From: Collybia mongolica
Lineage: Eukaryota > Basidiomycota > Agaricomycetes > Agaricales > Clitocybaceae
Direction: 5' to 3'
DNA length: 64,000 nucleotides
Assembly: GCA_013420905.1 (NCBI GenBank)
Contig: JAAXNY010000008.1
Coordinates: 3,472,001 to 3,536,000, forward strand
Shown: in pieces, positions 1 to 11,329 of the stretch
Numbering within the stretch: the first letter of the stretch is position 1
Layout: each line of letters starts with the position of its first letter
Translations under genes and position numbers: made by a program
The notes under the pieces: generated by a model
What the model saw: the letters and a program-made list of their open reading frames with translations, nothing else
Told to the model about the DNA's origin: nothing
The model's database searches: none

Positions 1-629
1 TGGGCATATTTCTGCATATTATTCCAATTCCACCCAGAATCTCCAGTGACCGAAGCATATCTATCGAAATCTTCCGCAGACCCACGCATGTAAACCATGT
101 AATCTGTGACGGTATTCAATTAGAATCTCAACAATACAAAGAAATAGACCAATAACTTACTGACTGAAGTCGACCCACCGAGCACTTTGCCTCGGGGGTA
201 GGCTATCGCACGATTGTTAAGACCAGGCTGCGGCGTTGTTGTAAAATTCCAGTCCAACATCGTATTCGGTGTGAGAGAAAGGCCCATCAATGGGATAGCG
301 ACAGATGGAATGGCCTCGTTCCTAGTCAAATAAATTAAGGCCATTCCAGTAAAGAACCTTTGGAACACACGATATTCCAGCCTCTACCAAGAGTACTGAT
401 ATCCTTGGGTCTTCCGACAATCGGGCTGCGACGACCGCTCCAGCGGCGCCAGCTGTGAATGAATGGGATTCAGTAAAGAAACTTCTAGGATTTGGGCCCA
501 TTACTTACCACCGACGACGATATAGTCATAAGTCGTCTTGACTAGTTCAGCCGGATTCTTATAAAGTTTCCCTGACGAGGGTAAGACAAAAAAGGACGCG
601 ACGACCCATGGAAGAAGAGATGTGACCAT
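1..629 (-). CDS. GMC oxidoreductase (aryl-alcohol-oxidase-like), 5' part, runs off the window
   Basis: FAD-dependent GMC oxidoreductase, probably a secreted aryl-alcohol oxidase supplying H2O2 for lignin attack (family knowledge). The ATG at 629 opens a hydrophobic leader (MVTSLLPWVVASFFVLPSSG), then TTYDYIVVGG and, after an intron whose acceptor is near 454, AGAAGAVVAARL. Together these give the Rossmann GxGxxG of the FAD site. Further exons carry the family signature PRGKVLGGSTS and then the stretch YMRGSAEDFDRYASVTGD. Introns of ~50-60 nt interrupt it. It is a close paralogue of the complete gene at 25638-27905, with the same leader style and intron positions. The 3' half, including the catalytic His pair, lies outside the window, so activity cannot be judged. 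A TATA-like TATTTAAGC lies about 55 nt upstream of the ATG. Confidence 0.88.
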
Positions 630-681
630 CTTGAATGTTCAGGAGCTTTCTGGTGTAATAGATGACCAGACTATTAAGACT

Positions 682-691
682 GCTTAAATAC
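682..691 (-). promoter_or_regulatory. TATA-like box of the left GMC oxidase
   Basis: On the minus strand the bases read GTATTTAAGC, about 53-62 nt before the ATG at 629. Spacing and sequence suit a fungal TATA element. No transcript data support it. Confidence 0.4.
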
Positions 692-3600
692 TATTGAACA
701 GCACGATACTGGTCGTGAAACAGAGATGCAGATACGATCCAGCGTGCTTCTGGAGGAGCATCTACGATTGCCGAAGACAAATCCAGGTTCCCCAAAAGAA
801 ATCGGCTCTCTAGACGAAGGAGCTGCGCTGCTCCCAGGTACAGTCTAATCCCATTGATCGTTTCGTGTATACGCAACGGTTGTAAGGGCTTACCGATGCG
901 AAAAATGGTCGAAATTTGTCCTATGGACTTTGAATCGCACTCCCGCGGCCATACGGTGCTATATTTGGACCTGTCAAAGTCAACGCTGAACGTTGAACAC
1001 TCAGGCGGTGTCGGCAACGAAATGGAAGTTGACCACGTTTCCCCTTGGCCAAACTGACCCTACCAATGTGAGCCCGGGATCATCCCACCTCAGTCATAAA
1101 CTAACCGAGAAAACGCGTGGAGAGGTCTTGGCCACCCCGCCGGAAGCTGTGAAATACACTACGGCTGTGCAATGCAGCGAATTCGTTTCGCTGTTTAGCG
1201 TGCTTCTACCACGGTTGTTTGAGCTCGGGCACACGCATGTCACAGTTGTGAATGCAAGAAAGATAGCGAGGTGTTATTTGGAGTCCGGGTTTTTACAACT
1301 GCACACTCTCTTCATGCCATCATCTCCATTGGTGACTGGCTGACTGCCTTCCAACAAAATGATCTGCAAACTGCAGTGATCGTTTGGTAGTTGATGGCTA
1401 ACGACCAAGTAGATGATAGGTGGCCACAGGCCATGGGGTTGCTTTTCGAGAACACCTGACTAGGCTCGGTCGCTGGCACGATTGATCTGTCTTCCAGTTG
1501 TACTTCCCCGAAATGTTTCCGTTTTTGACGGGAGAGGATCAAGGTCGAGATAGCCTGGTATAGCACAGTCGCTGCGAGCGAATATCCGATATCCAATTCA
1601 AAATGCGCTTGAGTCAGTCCGGATTCTGATCTATCTTGTTGACCACCATCAGGCTTTATTGTTGACTTGCTGGGCCGCCGGGCATTGCAATGTTCCCAAA
1701 CGAGTTACTTCCTTAGTTTACTTCTTTGATTTGATTGTAGATCCACACAGGAACGAGCATCAAGAAATTAGACACATCAAACCTATAGATGATGGTTGTC
1801 CGAACATTCCTATGAACGCACATGCTCGTCCAGCTACTCACCACTGCCCAGGCTAAATCCGAGAGATTGATCTTTGTTGAAAACTCTCTTCAAACCTCCA
1901 TGGCGCTCAAGGTGAAACGACAGACAGAGTGTATTAGGCGCTCGAAATGAATGAGTTTCGCTTCGTAGGCCCTCGTCACATTCCCATGACGCATAGGATG
2001 GAACAGCCCTCAGGGAACATTCGATACCCGAAAAGATCGGCTAGTCATGTTGGTGAATTCTGTTCACGAGTGTGGAAGTCTTTCCGGGGTGGGCGGGTCA
2101 GAATACATTTTCGGGCAATTGTATTATGGCGAAGAAATTTCACGTTGGAGATCTCGCCATGGATGGTGGGGAGGCGAGCATAGGGATGAAATGTTGATCC
2201 GTTGATCATGCCGCGATCTGCGGTTCGCGGTGTGCTGCTGTTGCAGCTGCTCAGCCTCCTCTTAGTTGAAAATCGAGGTGGACAGCCTTGAGTCTTACAT
2301 TCCAACTATTTCCTCGGAGTGAGCATTGAGCGTTTCATGCTTCATTTCAAGACAGCTTTTAGTGCCTTGGGGGAAGGGAAAGCGACCGGATTTACTGGAT
2401 GTTATCAGGCTTCGGCTAAAGCTAGTAGACTATTTCTCGGGGTGCTATGTTCTTGGACCGTATCAGGGATCATTTCTGCCAAGATCGGGGGTTGAAGTGA
2501 TGTCTTGCTTTGTCAGTTACGTTCGGGCAACTGCAATGTCTGTGATGTTCAAGGTGCATCAAGGCTTTTGAGTGGAGTACGATGTGCTTCTTCAGTGTGC
2601 ATCCCGAGTCGGAGAAGATTTTCCCACGTTGTTTGACTCTATCAACTGCCATGTTGGTAACGGGAGGGTATACTTGGGATTGATAACAATTCGGGCATCA
2701 TTAGCCGAGGCTCGAAAACAAGTCAGGTGTGCGCACCTTGAGGTTTCCCTGATGGGACAGTTGCTGTTTGCCATATCCAATTTATAATTATGTCTCGGCT
2801 TTCTTCGCGAGATCAAAAAATGTTGCACTGAATGAGCCCCCGCTTTAGTTTAGAGCAATTCGAGAGGCGTTGTAGGTAAAAGCACACCAAAATGCCATCG
2901 AGACAATGTAGCCATGATGGCACGTGTTATTAATGGTTTACAGCTTGACCGTCGCGTTCAAACGGGACGGATTGCTCTTGTCTCATACTGTTGCTTACGG
3001 CCCGATAGCGCTCTTACCCTGTCCCCCTGACCTATGCTAGTCAGCGCCGGACCGCGTACCAATACAGTGCGCTCACTATTCTCCGTAACGCCATACCCTT
3101 TCTGAATAGTGCCTTCGAAAATCCGCAAGTTGACGTAACAAGGATTGATGTGAAAACAGAGACCCGACGTTGCGCAAATAGGAACCAAATGCAGAATCGT
3201 GATGATAGGATACGTTTGGAGACGTGGACATGATAGGTGGCAGACTGATCATAGGGCAGATCTCCTAGCTTGGGTTGCTGTGTCTCCCATCACGGGTTTT
3301 GTCATAGTCACGAAGTTTGTTTGTATGGAGCCGCTATGGCCGTTATATTATCCAAGGACTTATGGTAGATTTGGGTCGAAGGGTGGACGTGACCGCCTTC
3401 GAAACATATTCGCTTGGCTAGGAATCTGTAACAAATGGGGCTCAAATGTAGTGCCTGGAACATAACCAGCGAGGTCGGATTGGCGTCTTTACCGTTGTCG
3501 CTAATGTGTTTCTATTCCAGGAATAACAGACCGAAAATTTGAGCTCGACCGAGACCATGGGGCAAAAGGGGGCTTACCAATGATACCTGTCCTGAGAACG

Positions 3601-5407
3601 ACCGAATACTAGACCTTTGGAATCAGATACGAAACATTGCGAATGAGAATGTAGAGGAACGAACTTGCCTCGGCACTCGCACACGAAGCGGAATCGGAAA
3701 CACAGAGCACCGACCTCCTTGGTTTTAAATTTACGGGTCGTGTATATCCTATCATAAATCCCTCATGTGTAGGGTAATGGAGCGCTAATCTACAGAGTAT
3801 CAGTATGGAGATTGGGGTAGCAGAAGGATAGGAACCTACTTGATGTCTTTACAGCGCATTACTCAATACCCCATCGTCTCGTTGCGATGATGGGCATTCT
3901 CGTTGGAGGCCAGCTACAAATCAGCCTTACCAATATCACTCGCAAAGCCCACAGTTTTCGTCCTCTTATCCGTGTTCAGAGAATATCCACCTTCGTCGTT
4001 CGTGCTGGCTCTGAAGCAGTCGGTTGCTGATTTCATATGAAAACATAAGTGACTTAGGATTGCAGTGGTGATGAGTTAAATGGGAAAAGAAATGAGAGGC
4101 CGTCGCGGGGTCATTGCGAAATTGTCAGGTGACATCGAAAGCAATACTCTTGGCGGAGGGACCCGAACAGTGGTTCATCTCAGCCACCCATCCTTCATTA
4201 TCATGACAGAGCTCGAATGTACCCTGCAGCAGTACGGTTTACTGCATTGGACACGAAAAAGCGCTCTCGGTTGCGCTAAGAGCAACTCGAATCATGCATC
4301 CATGCCCACCGCTTGAAGCGCCAGCATCTGGTAGCGAGGGGCATCGTTGAAGACCATGAGGCTCAAGGTTGCTGGATATTCGTGCATGGGACTTATAGAC
4401 TTTTAAGGTCTCAGGTTCGCAGCACTGTACATCCAAGACTAGGATACATCTACCGTGGATCTCAAACGAGGAACCGTATAGGGAGAGTTTGGATTCGACT
4501 TGTGGTTGGACGTACACTAGTACGTTCTTGTTCATCCTTCTCGTACGAGCCCAACGTTGACTTCCTGCTAGCTATATCATAGCCTTGACAACCATTTAAC
4601 CCACCGGGCATTATATACCTAATGCCACGTGTCAAAGTCCTCCACACAAAATTGGCTGATGGACACATTGTGTCCATCCGACGACGGCATCCTATGGGTA
4701 TGTACATGACTGCGCTTTATCTCTGGTCCCCGGTGTAAGTACATACTTTTTTTTTTCGCCATCCCTCCTTCATGATTCCTGATGCCGTTGCGTGCCCAGT
4801 CATCAAGCGTCGACTCGACGTATTCAGTCCAACGGCATTGCAATCAGGTCTTTTTGCAATACAGGCACCGACTTGAGACGCTCGTTTCAAGCTTAATACC
4901 GGTTTATGATCCTAGGACCGCCCTCGTAATACTGCGGAAAACGATGGCTAGTTCCTGGGCAGTCTATAATGTTTGGACTAGTGCCATCCATCGCAAGGTA
5001 GAAGAGGGCAGATTGTAAGTATCTCCTAGTAGACATACACGTAAGCCCCTACCCAACATCCAATTGCGTGATATACTCAAAGTCTCCATCAGTGACTCGG
5101 GGCCGCATATATGAGGTTTTTCCGGCCTTCGGCTTGGACCTGACATTCTGATTATAAAACCCACCACGGCGAGGAACAGTCAATAAACCATGAAAGCGGT
5201 ATGGCGTATTACTCATGTTGAGATACCCTCATCGCCCCACCAGCATAAACTTTCCTAACTTGAGTTGGTAGATTTTGAATCTGAAGCCTCTGATATAACA
5301 AACATATTTCATGGCTGTTACATATTACACCCAATCGTTCCGCCGGTCTTGACGTCGAGTTCCTGGTGATGTCCCCAGTCCTCGCCCTCGACTCCATCAA
5401 AGTTATC
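692..5407. other. 4.7 kb without a recognisable gene
   Basis: All reading frames here are short (under ~120 codons). Those inspected showed no clear domain and no chain of exons joined by convincing GT-AG introns. CpG content looks normal, unlike the 37-61 kb island. The stretch may hold old decayed genes or long regulatory DNA. A minus-strand reading near 2958-3188 contains a motif loosely like the AMP-binding core (GYGVTENS), but nothing around it supports an adenylating enzyme. No tRNA or rRNA was recognised. Confidence 0.5.
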
Positions 5408-5668
5408 TTATACTTCGTATAACATACGATATAGTTGACTGGAAGGGTCGTCTGTGGCGCTCATTGGGACGGGCATCATTGCTCAATAGAGGACAGTGTG
5501 TGTGGGAAAATGCCACTCACATGGCTCGTCCAGTGCCCCCTCGTTTCTGATAAGAATGACGACCCCGGTGAGAGTGTCACCAAATGTCCCAGCAATTCCT
5601 CCCTGCCCCTTCCCCAAGGGGTGTACGCGGACCTCAATGCTGTCGCTGGTATTGTCGAAATTTGGCAT
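5408..5668 (-). CDS. small hypothetical protein (63 aa, one intron)
   Basis: Not recognised. The ATG at 5668 opens a 148-nt exon (MPNFDNTSDSIEVRV, then a Gly-rich loop, then TGVVILIRNEG). A GTGAGT donor follows at 5520 and a CCACAG acceptor at 5452. A 44-nt second exon ends in TAA at 5408-5410. The spliced length of 192 nt is in frame. A TATA-like TATACTTAAAAG lies on the same strand about 145-155 nt upstream (5813-5824). The predicted product is small and soluble, with no signal peptide or membrane segment. Against it: it is short, of unknown family and isolated in a gene-poor stretch. The donor, acceptor, frame and promoter-like site together make chance less likely, but expression evidence is missing. 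Confidence 0.4.
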
Positions 5669-6443
5669 CGCTAATGAGACCACTACAACACTACTGAGAG
5701 TAGAAACAGAGACGAAAGAAATTTAATGGTGAAGATAGGCAAAGGACGCGCGTCGCCCTACGAATTAACCCAGAACCAGCTGGAATACCGACACCGAAGG
5801 GGGAGCCCGAGCTTTTAAGTATATGGACTCGGAGCATGAACCACCGCAACCATTACAAGGCCATCCAACGAAAATCTCTCTGTTTGCTTCCCTCGTACAG
5901 TCACGTAATGTTTATGAGCAGGGATAGGTGTAACCTCCAAACGCACATAAGACTGACATTGAAAGACACACAAAATGCTACATGCTATCTATATAGAAGA
6001 CTAGTCTGGCCTGTGCCAGCCCCAATAGAACCTAATAATAAGGGACCAACGACATCACCCTCAGCTGCACGAACACACCACCTGATCACGGCACCGCACA
6101 TTAGACAAGTGCGGGGAACCGCTACATGACGCCGGGGTATTCGCCAAGCTCAAGGTCCGACGGGATCGAACCGCCTTGTTCTTTCCTCCGCTTCACGACA
6201 AACATCATTGAAGGCAGCCTCAGAAGCCACATTTTAATTATGTGTTTACTGAGAAGCCCACGCAATACCCCACAAAGACTAGTTCACGCTGCTGCTCCAT
6301 CAATACTACCAAAACTATTAGGGCACGTATAGAATACCAGAGACTCCCCGGTGACGTCCAGCACTCGCCGGGATCTCGCAAAACCCAAGGTAAACCCGGG
6401 GTACATCATCCATCCACCTCTAGAAGTCTCCGTCTACTGTCGG
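5669..6443. other. intergenic, nothing recognised beyond a TATA-like site
   Basis: Apart from the TATA-like element at 5813-5824, no gene, repeat or RNA was recognised. A B-box-like run near 6160-6175 (minus strand) was tested as a tRNA and rejected because no matching acceptor or D arm is found. Confidence 0.5.
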
Positions 6444-7160
6444 TCACGCGCCCCCTGCAAGAACGGAAGAGTAAGACTTGCGTTCCACCGTGGGCTGCTC
6501 TTCGACATCAACTGCCTCCCACTCGTCGTTGTCTAGCCACTCCGCTTCCTCGTCGTATGGACCGTTATCATCTAGAGCTATAATACGCTGCACCCCGTCG
6601 ACGATTTCGAAGTCCTTTGCAACACCTAGGGGAAGCACTCGTATTCAGGCCGGGACGAGCTAGTGAATCTAAAAATAGACGTTACCTTTCCGTTTCGCGG
6701 GCCGTGCGATATCGAGGATGGAGACAGTTAATGGTCGAGTAGTGTGTGACGGGGTATAGCCATAGTCATAGTCAACCATGTAGTCGTCGTCAGCGTCGTC
6801 GGAGCTGTCCTGGTCAGACCCATCGACCTTGTCAACGCAGAGGAAGGTGCTCCCGTTCCACTTGACACCGTCCATGCGCCCCGGGTTACGGCGGACAATA
6901 CCAGCGGGTGTGGGGAACTTGGGATATTGTTAAATTTGGAGTATGGGGAGAGGTTGAGAAATGGCTGACTGACTTTCTGTGTCTTTAGGTCCGCTTTGCG
7001 CGCTTCCATGGCAGATTTGAATGACACTCCCTCATGTTCTGCTTTCGCTCTGAAAGCCTGAGTGGGAGGGTCCGTTAGCCAAAGCAGGCGAATGACCATT
7101 TCTAACTCTTACCTTCTTGGCGACTTTGGGAGAATAGGGTGAGAGTGCTGACCTCGTCAT
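6444..7160 (-). CDS. acidic low-complexity hypothetical protein, four exons
   Basis: Function not recognised. Exon 1 (7160-7113) encodes MTRSALSPYSPKVAKK. Exon 2 starts at 7057 with AFRAKAEHEGVSFKSAMEA. A short intron then leads to FPTPAGIVRRNPGRMDGVKW and a very acidic tract (SSDDADDDY). A last intron near 6628-6684 leads to the C-terminal exon ending YSSVLAGGA before TAG. All three introns have GT and AG ends and keep the frame, so a real gene of roughly 175 residues is likely. The N-terminus is basic and the rest strongly acidic (many Asp and Glu, including EEAEWLDNDEWEAVDVEE), suggesting a mostly disordered, perhaps nuclear, protein. No catalytic motif or membrane segment is seen. Confidence 0.65.
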
Positions 7161-7984
7161 GTTGATGTAAGGGGGGTGGGAGAGGTGGTTCAGTTGTAAA
7201 AGTGTCGAAGGTCTTTAAAGGATGAACGAAGGCCCGTGCTATCGCTGGTGGAAGGCGGGTTTGTTTAGTTCACAATAAATGTCTTACATCACAAGGTATT
7301 TATGCTCTCTCGTCACATTTTGAGCTAGTGTTTACCGAAGCGACATTCCTATCTTGACGTACTCCGAGTCATGATGCGTGATGTGGAACCATTTCGGCCG
7401 GGCCCGCTATCAATGCTGGCAACGAAAGTTGAGCGCGAAGGGGGGCCTCGGCTCGGTTTACTATGTAATCGTCTGTCCGTGATCTATAGCGACGAGTCAG
7501 GGAACTAAGTCAGGATGACGGAGGCGATATATATCCATATAACAGGTGTTGTGGTGTTGCCTGGCGTGTAGCTGAAAGAACTAATGAGTCAGGATCATCA
7601 GGTCCCGGCCCCATACTTACATAGGCTGGAACCGCACAACACAAGGACCCAGTGGCTATGCCAACCTCAACAGTGGTGTTTGTTTGTGGCGGAAGCCTGG
7701 TGCAAATAGCGCGGGAGAGCGGATGCATCGCTTTCCGCACCGTTTCCGCGATAACAATGATAACGAACATGATAACAACACTAGGATGAATGCAAAACAT
7801 ATATAGTATGCTTCGTGAAGCTGATACAAACCTGGGGTCACTTTTGAAATTGCCAAGGTCGATCACGTATATATGAGGATGCGAAGACGACAACCGACCT
7901 CACTACATTCCTAGCCGATTCGGAACCTGAAATAGTACCGCGTCATGATTCTCGTTTCACGACAGGTCGCTTGAAGATCATAGA
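7161..7984. other. intergenic; weak candidate membrane micro-ORF near 7480-7893
   Basis: On the minus strand, exon-like pieces at 7893-7510 can be joined by two plausible introns into a ~95-residue product with one hydrophobic segment (SVVIMFVIIVIAETV). No ATG opens the first piece and the family is unknown, so it is not called as a gene. The rest shows nothing recognisable. Confidence 0.3.
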
Positions 7985-7992
7985 TGAATTAA

Positions 7993-8266
7993 AAAGGACC
8001 CCTAAAAGTTCATCATACATATGTTCCGGTTTTGGTCAAACTTTGAGTATTTCTGACCGAGATGGTTTCCAACCCTGGTATAAAATCTAGCCAGGTCAGA
8101 CCTTGGGAGGATTTCTTTTTTGGTGTAAGGGTTTTAAGAACTCTAGGCAACCCTAGCGCAAATTATCTTCCATAATTCGGATATTTTTGGCACAAGGCCG
8201 AAATTTCACCCGAACAACAGCCAGTTTCAAGAGGAACATACCTCTTGGTAGGTTTTCAGGGGTCCT
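7993..8266. mobile_element. hAT-like MITE, 274 bp, with perfect 8-bp target duplication
   Basis: The octamer TGAATTAA occurs at 7985-7992 and again at 8267-8274. Just inside are inverted ends: AAAGGACCCCTAAAAG on the left, and on the right the reverse complement of AGGACCCCTGAAAACC. An 8-bp duplication with short inverted ends and no coding capacity is the hallmark of a non-autonomous hAT element (established knowledge). It sits in the gap between the acidic orphan and the transcription factor. Confidence 0.7.
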
Positions 8267-8626
8267 TGAATTAATATAATACCCTTGAGTTGGCTGAGTG
8301 GCGTGTTGACGAAACTACATAGGATATTCTCGGGCGTGGGGGTGTTCCCGGGTTGGCCCTGCTAGTGGGTATTAATACATAATGTACAAAACATGAAACA
8401 ATTCAACAGTGTATGTTAAAGGGCCCAAGGCCCGGACACACAGAACATTTGAAAACAGCAAGACCAAAGACCGATGCGGAACATGCGTAACAAGAACTAA
8501 GAAAAGGGTGGGTATGAGATTATATAAGATAAATAGGGTGCAAATTAAATAAAGCGAGTGTTGAGTAGAGTACAAGCGTGGGTCCTTTGTCCAAGATGGT
8601 ACCAAAAATGTCACAAGGAGAGTTGA

Positions 8627-10114
8627 CTAGCCAAGTTTCGACTCAGCAGCACGCTCGACGCTATACGCATGGACCTTCTTCCGGCCCCGTCTGTGTTGCC
8701 CACGCAGTGATTCTGTCGGGTACTCGCACGTGAACGAGCGGCGCGCACATTGACTAAGGGAATCATCAACGGAAGTCGCATCGCACACGGAACTAACGAC
8801 GCACTTGCAAGTCTGATCAGGGCTCCCCTCGGCAGGTCGGCCACACGCTATCTTTCTCTCCCTACAGAAAAAACACGCCAGGCTCGGACGCCTCCGCAAG
8901 GGATTCCTCTTCGTAGAGTAGTCGGTCTGGGTTGGCGTGGTGGGAGTTGTAGGAGGCGAAGTATCAGCGTGTTCGTGTTCTCTGTTCCCGGCCGGCTTGC
9001 CACCCTTCGTCGAAGGTGAACCTTCTACGGGACGGTAGGGGCTTTGGGGCTCGTGTAATATATATCCCGCAGCATTCGGGTATTGGTAGCTGGGTGCCCG
9101 AACAGAACTAGCGGGCCGTGGGTTTGGGCAGGTCTGCTTAGGAATATTAGCCGTGGTCTGGGAGGTCATTCCCAGTATGTACGCGACGTTAGCAGATAGC
9201 TCGGAGTAGGACGAGTGGCGGGAGTTTGGAACGGGGGGGTGTTGCGACTGGGTTATATCGTACGTGTCCATGGGAGCGGGAGAAGTATAGTCCATGTCAC
9301 AATGGGTGTGATCAGAAGGGGTTTCAGTATATGTTTGTTGATAGGCAGGTGGAGGCTGTGAATATCGCATCGCAGAATCCTACACGGATATGTTAATATT
9401 AAGCCTTGCAGGGGGGCACAGACACCTCACCTGTTCAATATGTTCCGGGTTCTCATCAGGGCCACATGACCCCCCTCTCGTAAGCCCTTGGTAGAGGAGA
9501 GGAACCGTCGTATACGGGGACGAAGTGAATTGGACGTCCAAGTCGATGGAGTGATTAACAGGCTGGGCGTAGGAGCGCGCGTCGGTGTAGCCTTCATTAG
9601 AGTGTAAAGACGAGAGGTCCGAATAGTGCTGCAGGATTGCGTCACCGTCGTACTCGTAGATCTCTTCGGCAGGGCACCCTGAGTCATGGTGACCTTCAGG
9701 GTCGCCCAGATACGCGTTTGAGGAGAGTGGGGATACGGCACATGGACCCACACCGGAACCACACTTTGGGCGATCCTTGTCAACGGAACTTGCATACACA
9801 AGGAAAACCCTGCTCACCTGACTTCTAGTACTAGTGGAAGGGTCGTCGTTTTTGTTGTGAAAGGACCGGTGCCGGGCTTCTGCTATGAGTCTCTCATACA
9901 GCTCCGAATACCGAGGCTGCTCAGGCTCTGCATGGCTACCGTCTCTCGGCAAGTCCGCCCCATAGCATAGCGCAGCGTTCATGCTGGCTTCGGTGTGCAC
10001 GGGGCTCTGCGACTGTTGGGACCAGCCGAACCCGAATTGGCGGGGCGTGGACTGGTCGGAAGACGGTGAGTGGTCGGGTGTAAGAAAGGGCATTGTGTTC
10101 CGTCCGAATGACAT
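8627..10114 (-). CDS. Zn(II)2Cys6 transcription factor with C-terminal zinc cluster
   Basis: Fungal-specific binuclear zinc-cluster DNA-binding protein. Four exons (10114-9818, 9775-9431, 9379-8805, 8753-8627) give 447 residues. The first ~330 residues are disordered and rich in Ser, Pro, Tyr and Gln. The zinc cluster lies near the C-terminus: ACFFCRERKIACG, then a loop, then TCNQCARRSFTCEYP, which matches the CX2CX6C...CX2CX6C pattern. The second Cys pair is assembled only by splicing the 51-nt intron at 8754-8804, because its codons flank the splice site. A basic tail (RGQHRRGRKK) follows, likely aiding DNA contact or nuclear import. The first intron (9776-9817) is only 42 nt and in frame, so it may be retained in some transcripts. 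There is no fungal-TF middle homology region. Target genes cannot be inferred. Confidence 0.85.
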
Positions 10115-11329
10115 GGCGCAAGTTGGGTGATATCGATCGCACCTGCACGGAGCCTGAAAAAAAAAAGGAGGCGGAAGGTGTAATTGACGATTTCTGCTGG
10201 GCGTTGGCTATAACAGAGCAGATAGGGTCTGAGGGAATCAGTCGAAGCGCTGTTAGTTTGGTTGCAGAAGCGTTAGTGAGGGAGAAGGAGTGATAGAAGA
10301 CAAATCGTTGGATAACCGTACGTACATATATTGCCCCCTTGGATCCGCCTCGAGGCAATCGAGCATTAGGCGTGATATCACAGACCCACTATTGTCCATA
10401 ACCACAATCATTTCTGGAGTTGCCTGTCCGCCTTGTGGGCCCCTGAAGCGAGCCCCTTCGCACCTCATTGCTTTTCAGGGTGATATTCGGGTCCTATTAC
10501 TTCTAGGCACGGGCGCAGTGAAACGATAGAGGAAAACAAAACAGTGTCGCCTGACACAACGAGGTGAGCGCCTATGGCCACGACGAACCCTCGAGGTTTG
10601 TCTTTGTCACAAAATGGGAAACTGACATGTGACCGGTTGACCCACAACACGGTTCTCTCAAGCCCTGGAGACAAGCGTTTGCACTTAGTGAACTGTCATC
10701 TTCGTCACCCTAAAAGAACAAAGCGGATGGCGAGAGCTCTTCGGCTTCCAAAATGCGCAAGTTCGACGACTGAATTGAGGCTACTGTGGCTGAACAGGTG
10801 GCGGGATGGAAGCTCCGGTAATCAGCCCAACTGGGACCGCACTACGAGCGACCAAGTCGCTTGGGCGTGTTCAAGTGTCGTAATGGTTGCTCAATGTGAA
10901 TGGAGGGTTGAAATGTTTATCAACCGAATATGATCAGAAACGCTCGCTATTCCAGTCATAAAAATTTAGTGTTTTTTGCGTTGAGTTCGAGACGACTTGA
11001 ATAAAGGCCGGGGCGATTCTGTAGATCTTTCCGAGCAATCGGAAGGCTTCCCACTCTTTCCGCTTCGACCTTGGTCTTGCTTCCTAGTGGCGGTTATGTG
11101 GGCGTAGACTGCTAGGCGTTCACAAAGTACCGAGGTGATGATCGAAAACGACGTGAATGGGGTGCAAATTCTGAAGAGAAGCATATACCTAGGTTTTAGG
11201 AGGGGAAAAAGGGTTAGGAATGGAGGAAGGATCTTTTAGGGTATCGCGATGGCGATAGCGAGCACCGAGCACAGTGGCAATTGACAAGGGGTCCCCAAAC
11301 ACCCTCAAATCGAGATTACAAGTCTCTTC
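10115..11329. other. intergenic, upstream of the transcription factor and downstream of YTM1
   Basis: No convincing gene in 1.2 kb. It must hold the promoter of the minus-strand factor and the 3' end of YTM1. A poly-A run of 10 lies at about 10157-10166, upstream of the factor's ATG. Short frames on both strands have no intron support or recognised domains. Confidence 0.5.

Noticed and set aside
2958..3188. Minus-strand frame with GYGVTENS, reminiscent of the AMP-binding enzyme core.
   Set aside because: A single short motif; neighbouring sequence shows no other adenylation motif and no exon chain.
6150..6260. Possible tRNA on the minus strand (GGTTCGATCCC-like B box with a pairing T stem).
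   Set aside because: No complementary acceptor strand, D arm or anticodon arm can be drawn within 70-90 nt.
7480..7893. Minus-strand micro-gene with one hydrophobic segment and two possible introns.
   Set aside because: No ATG opens it and no family is recognised, so only noted as weak.
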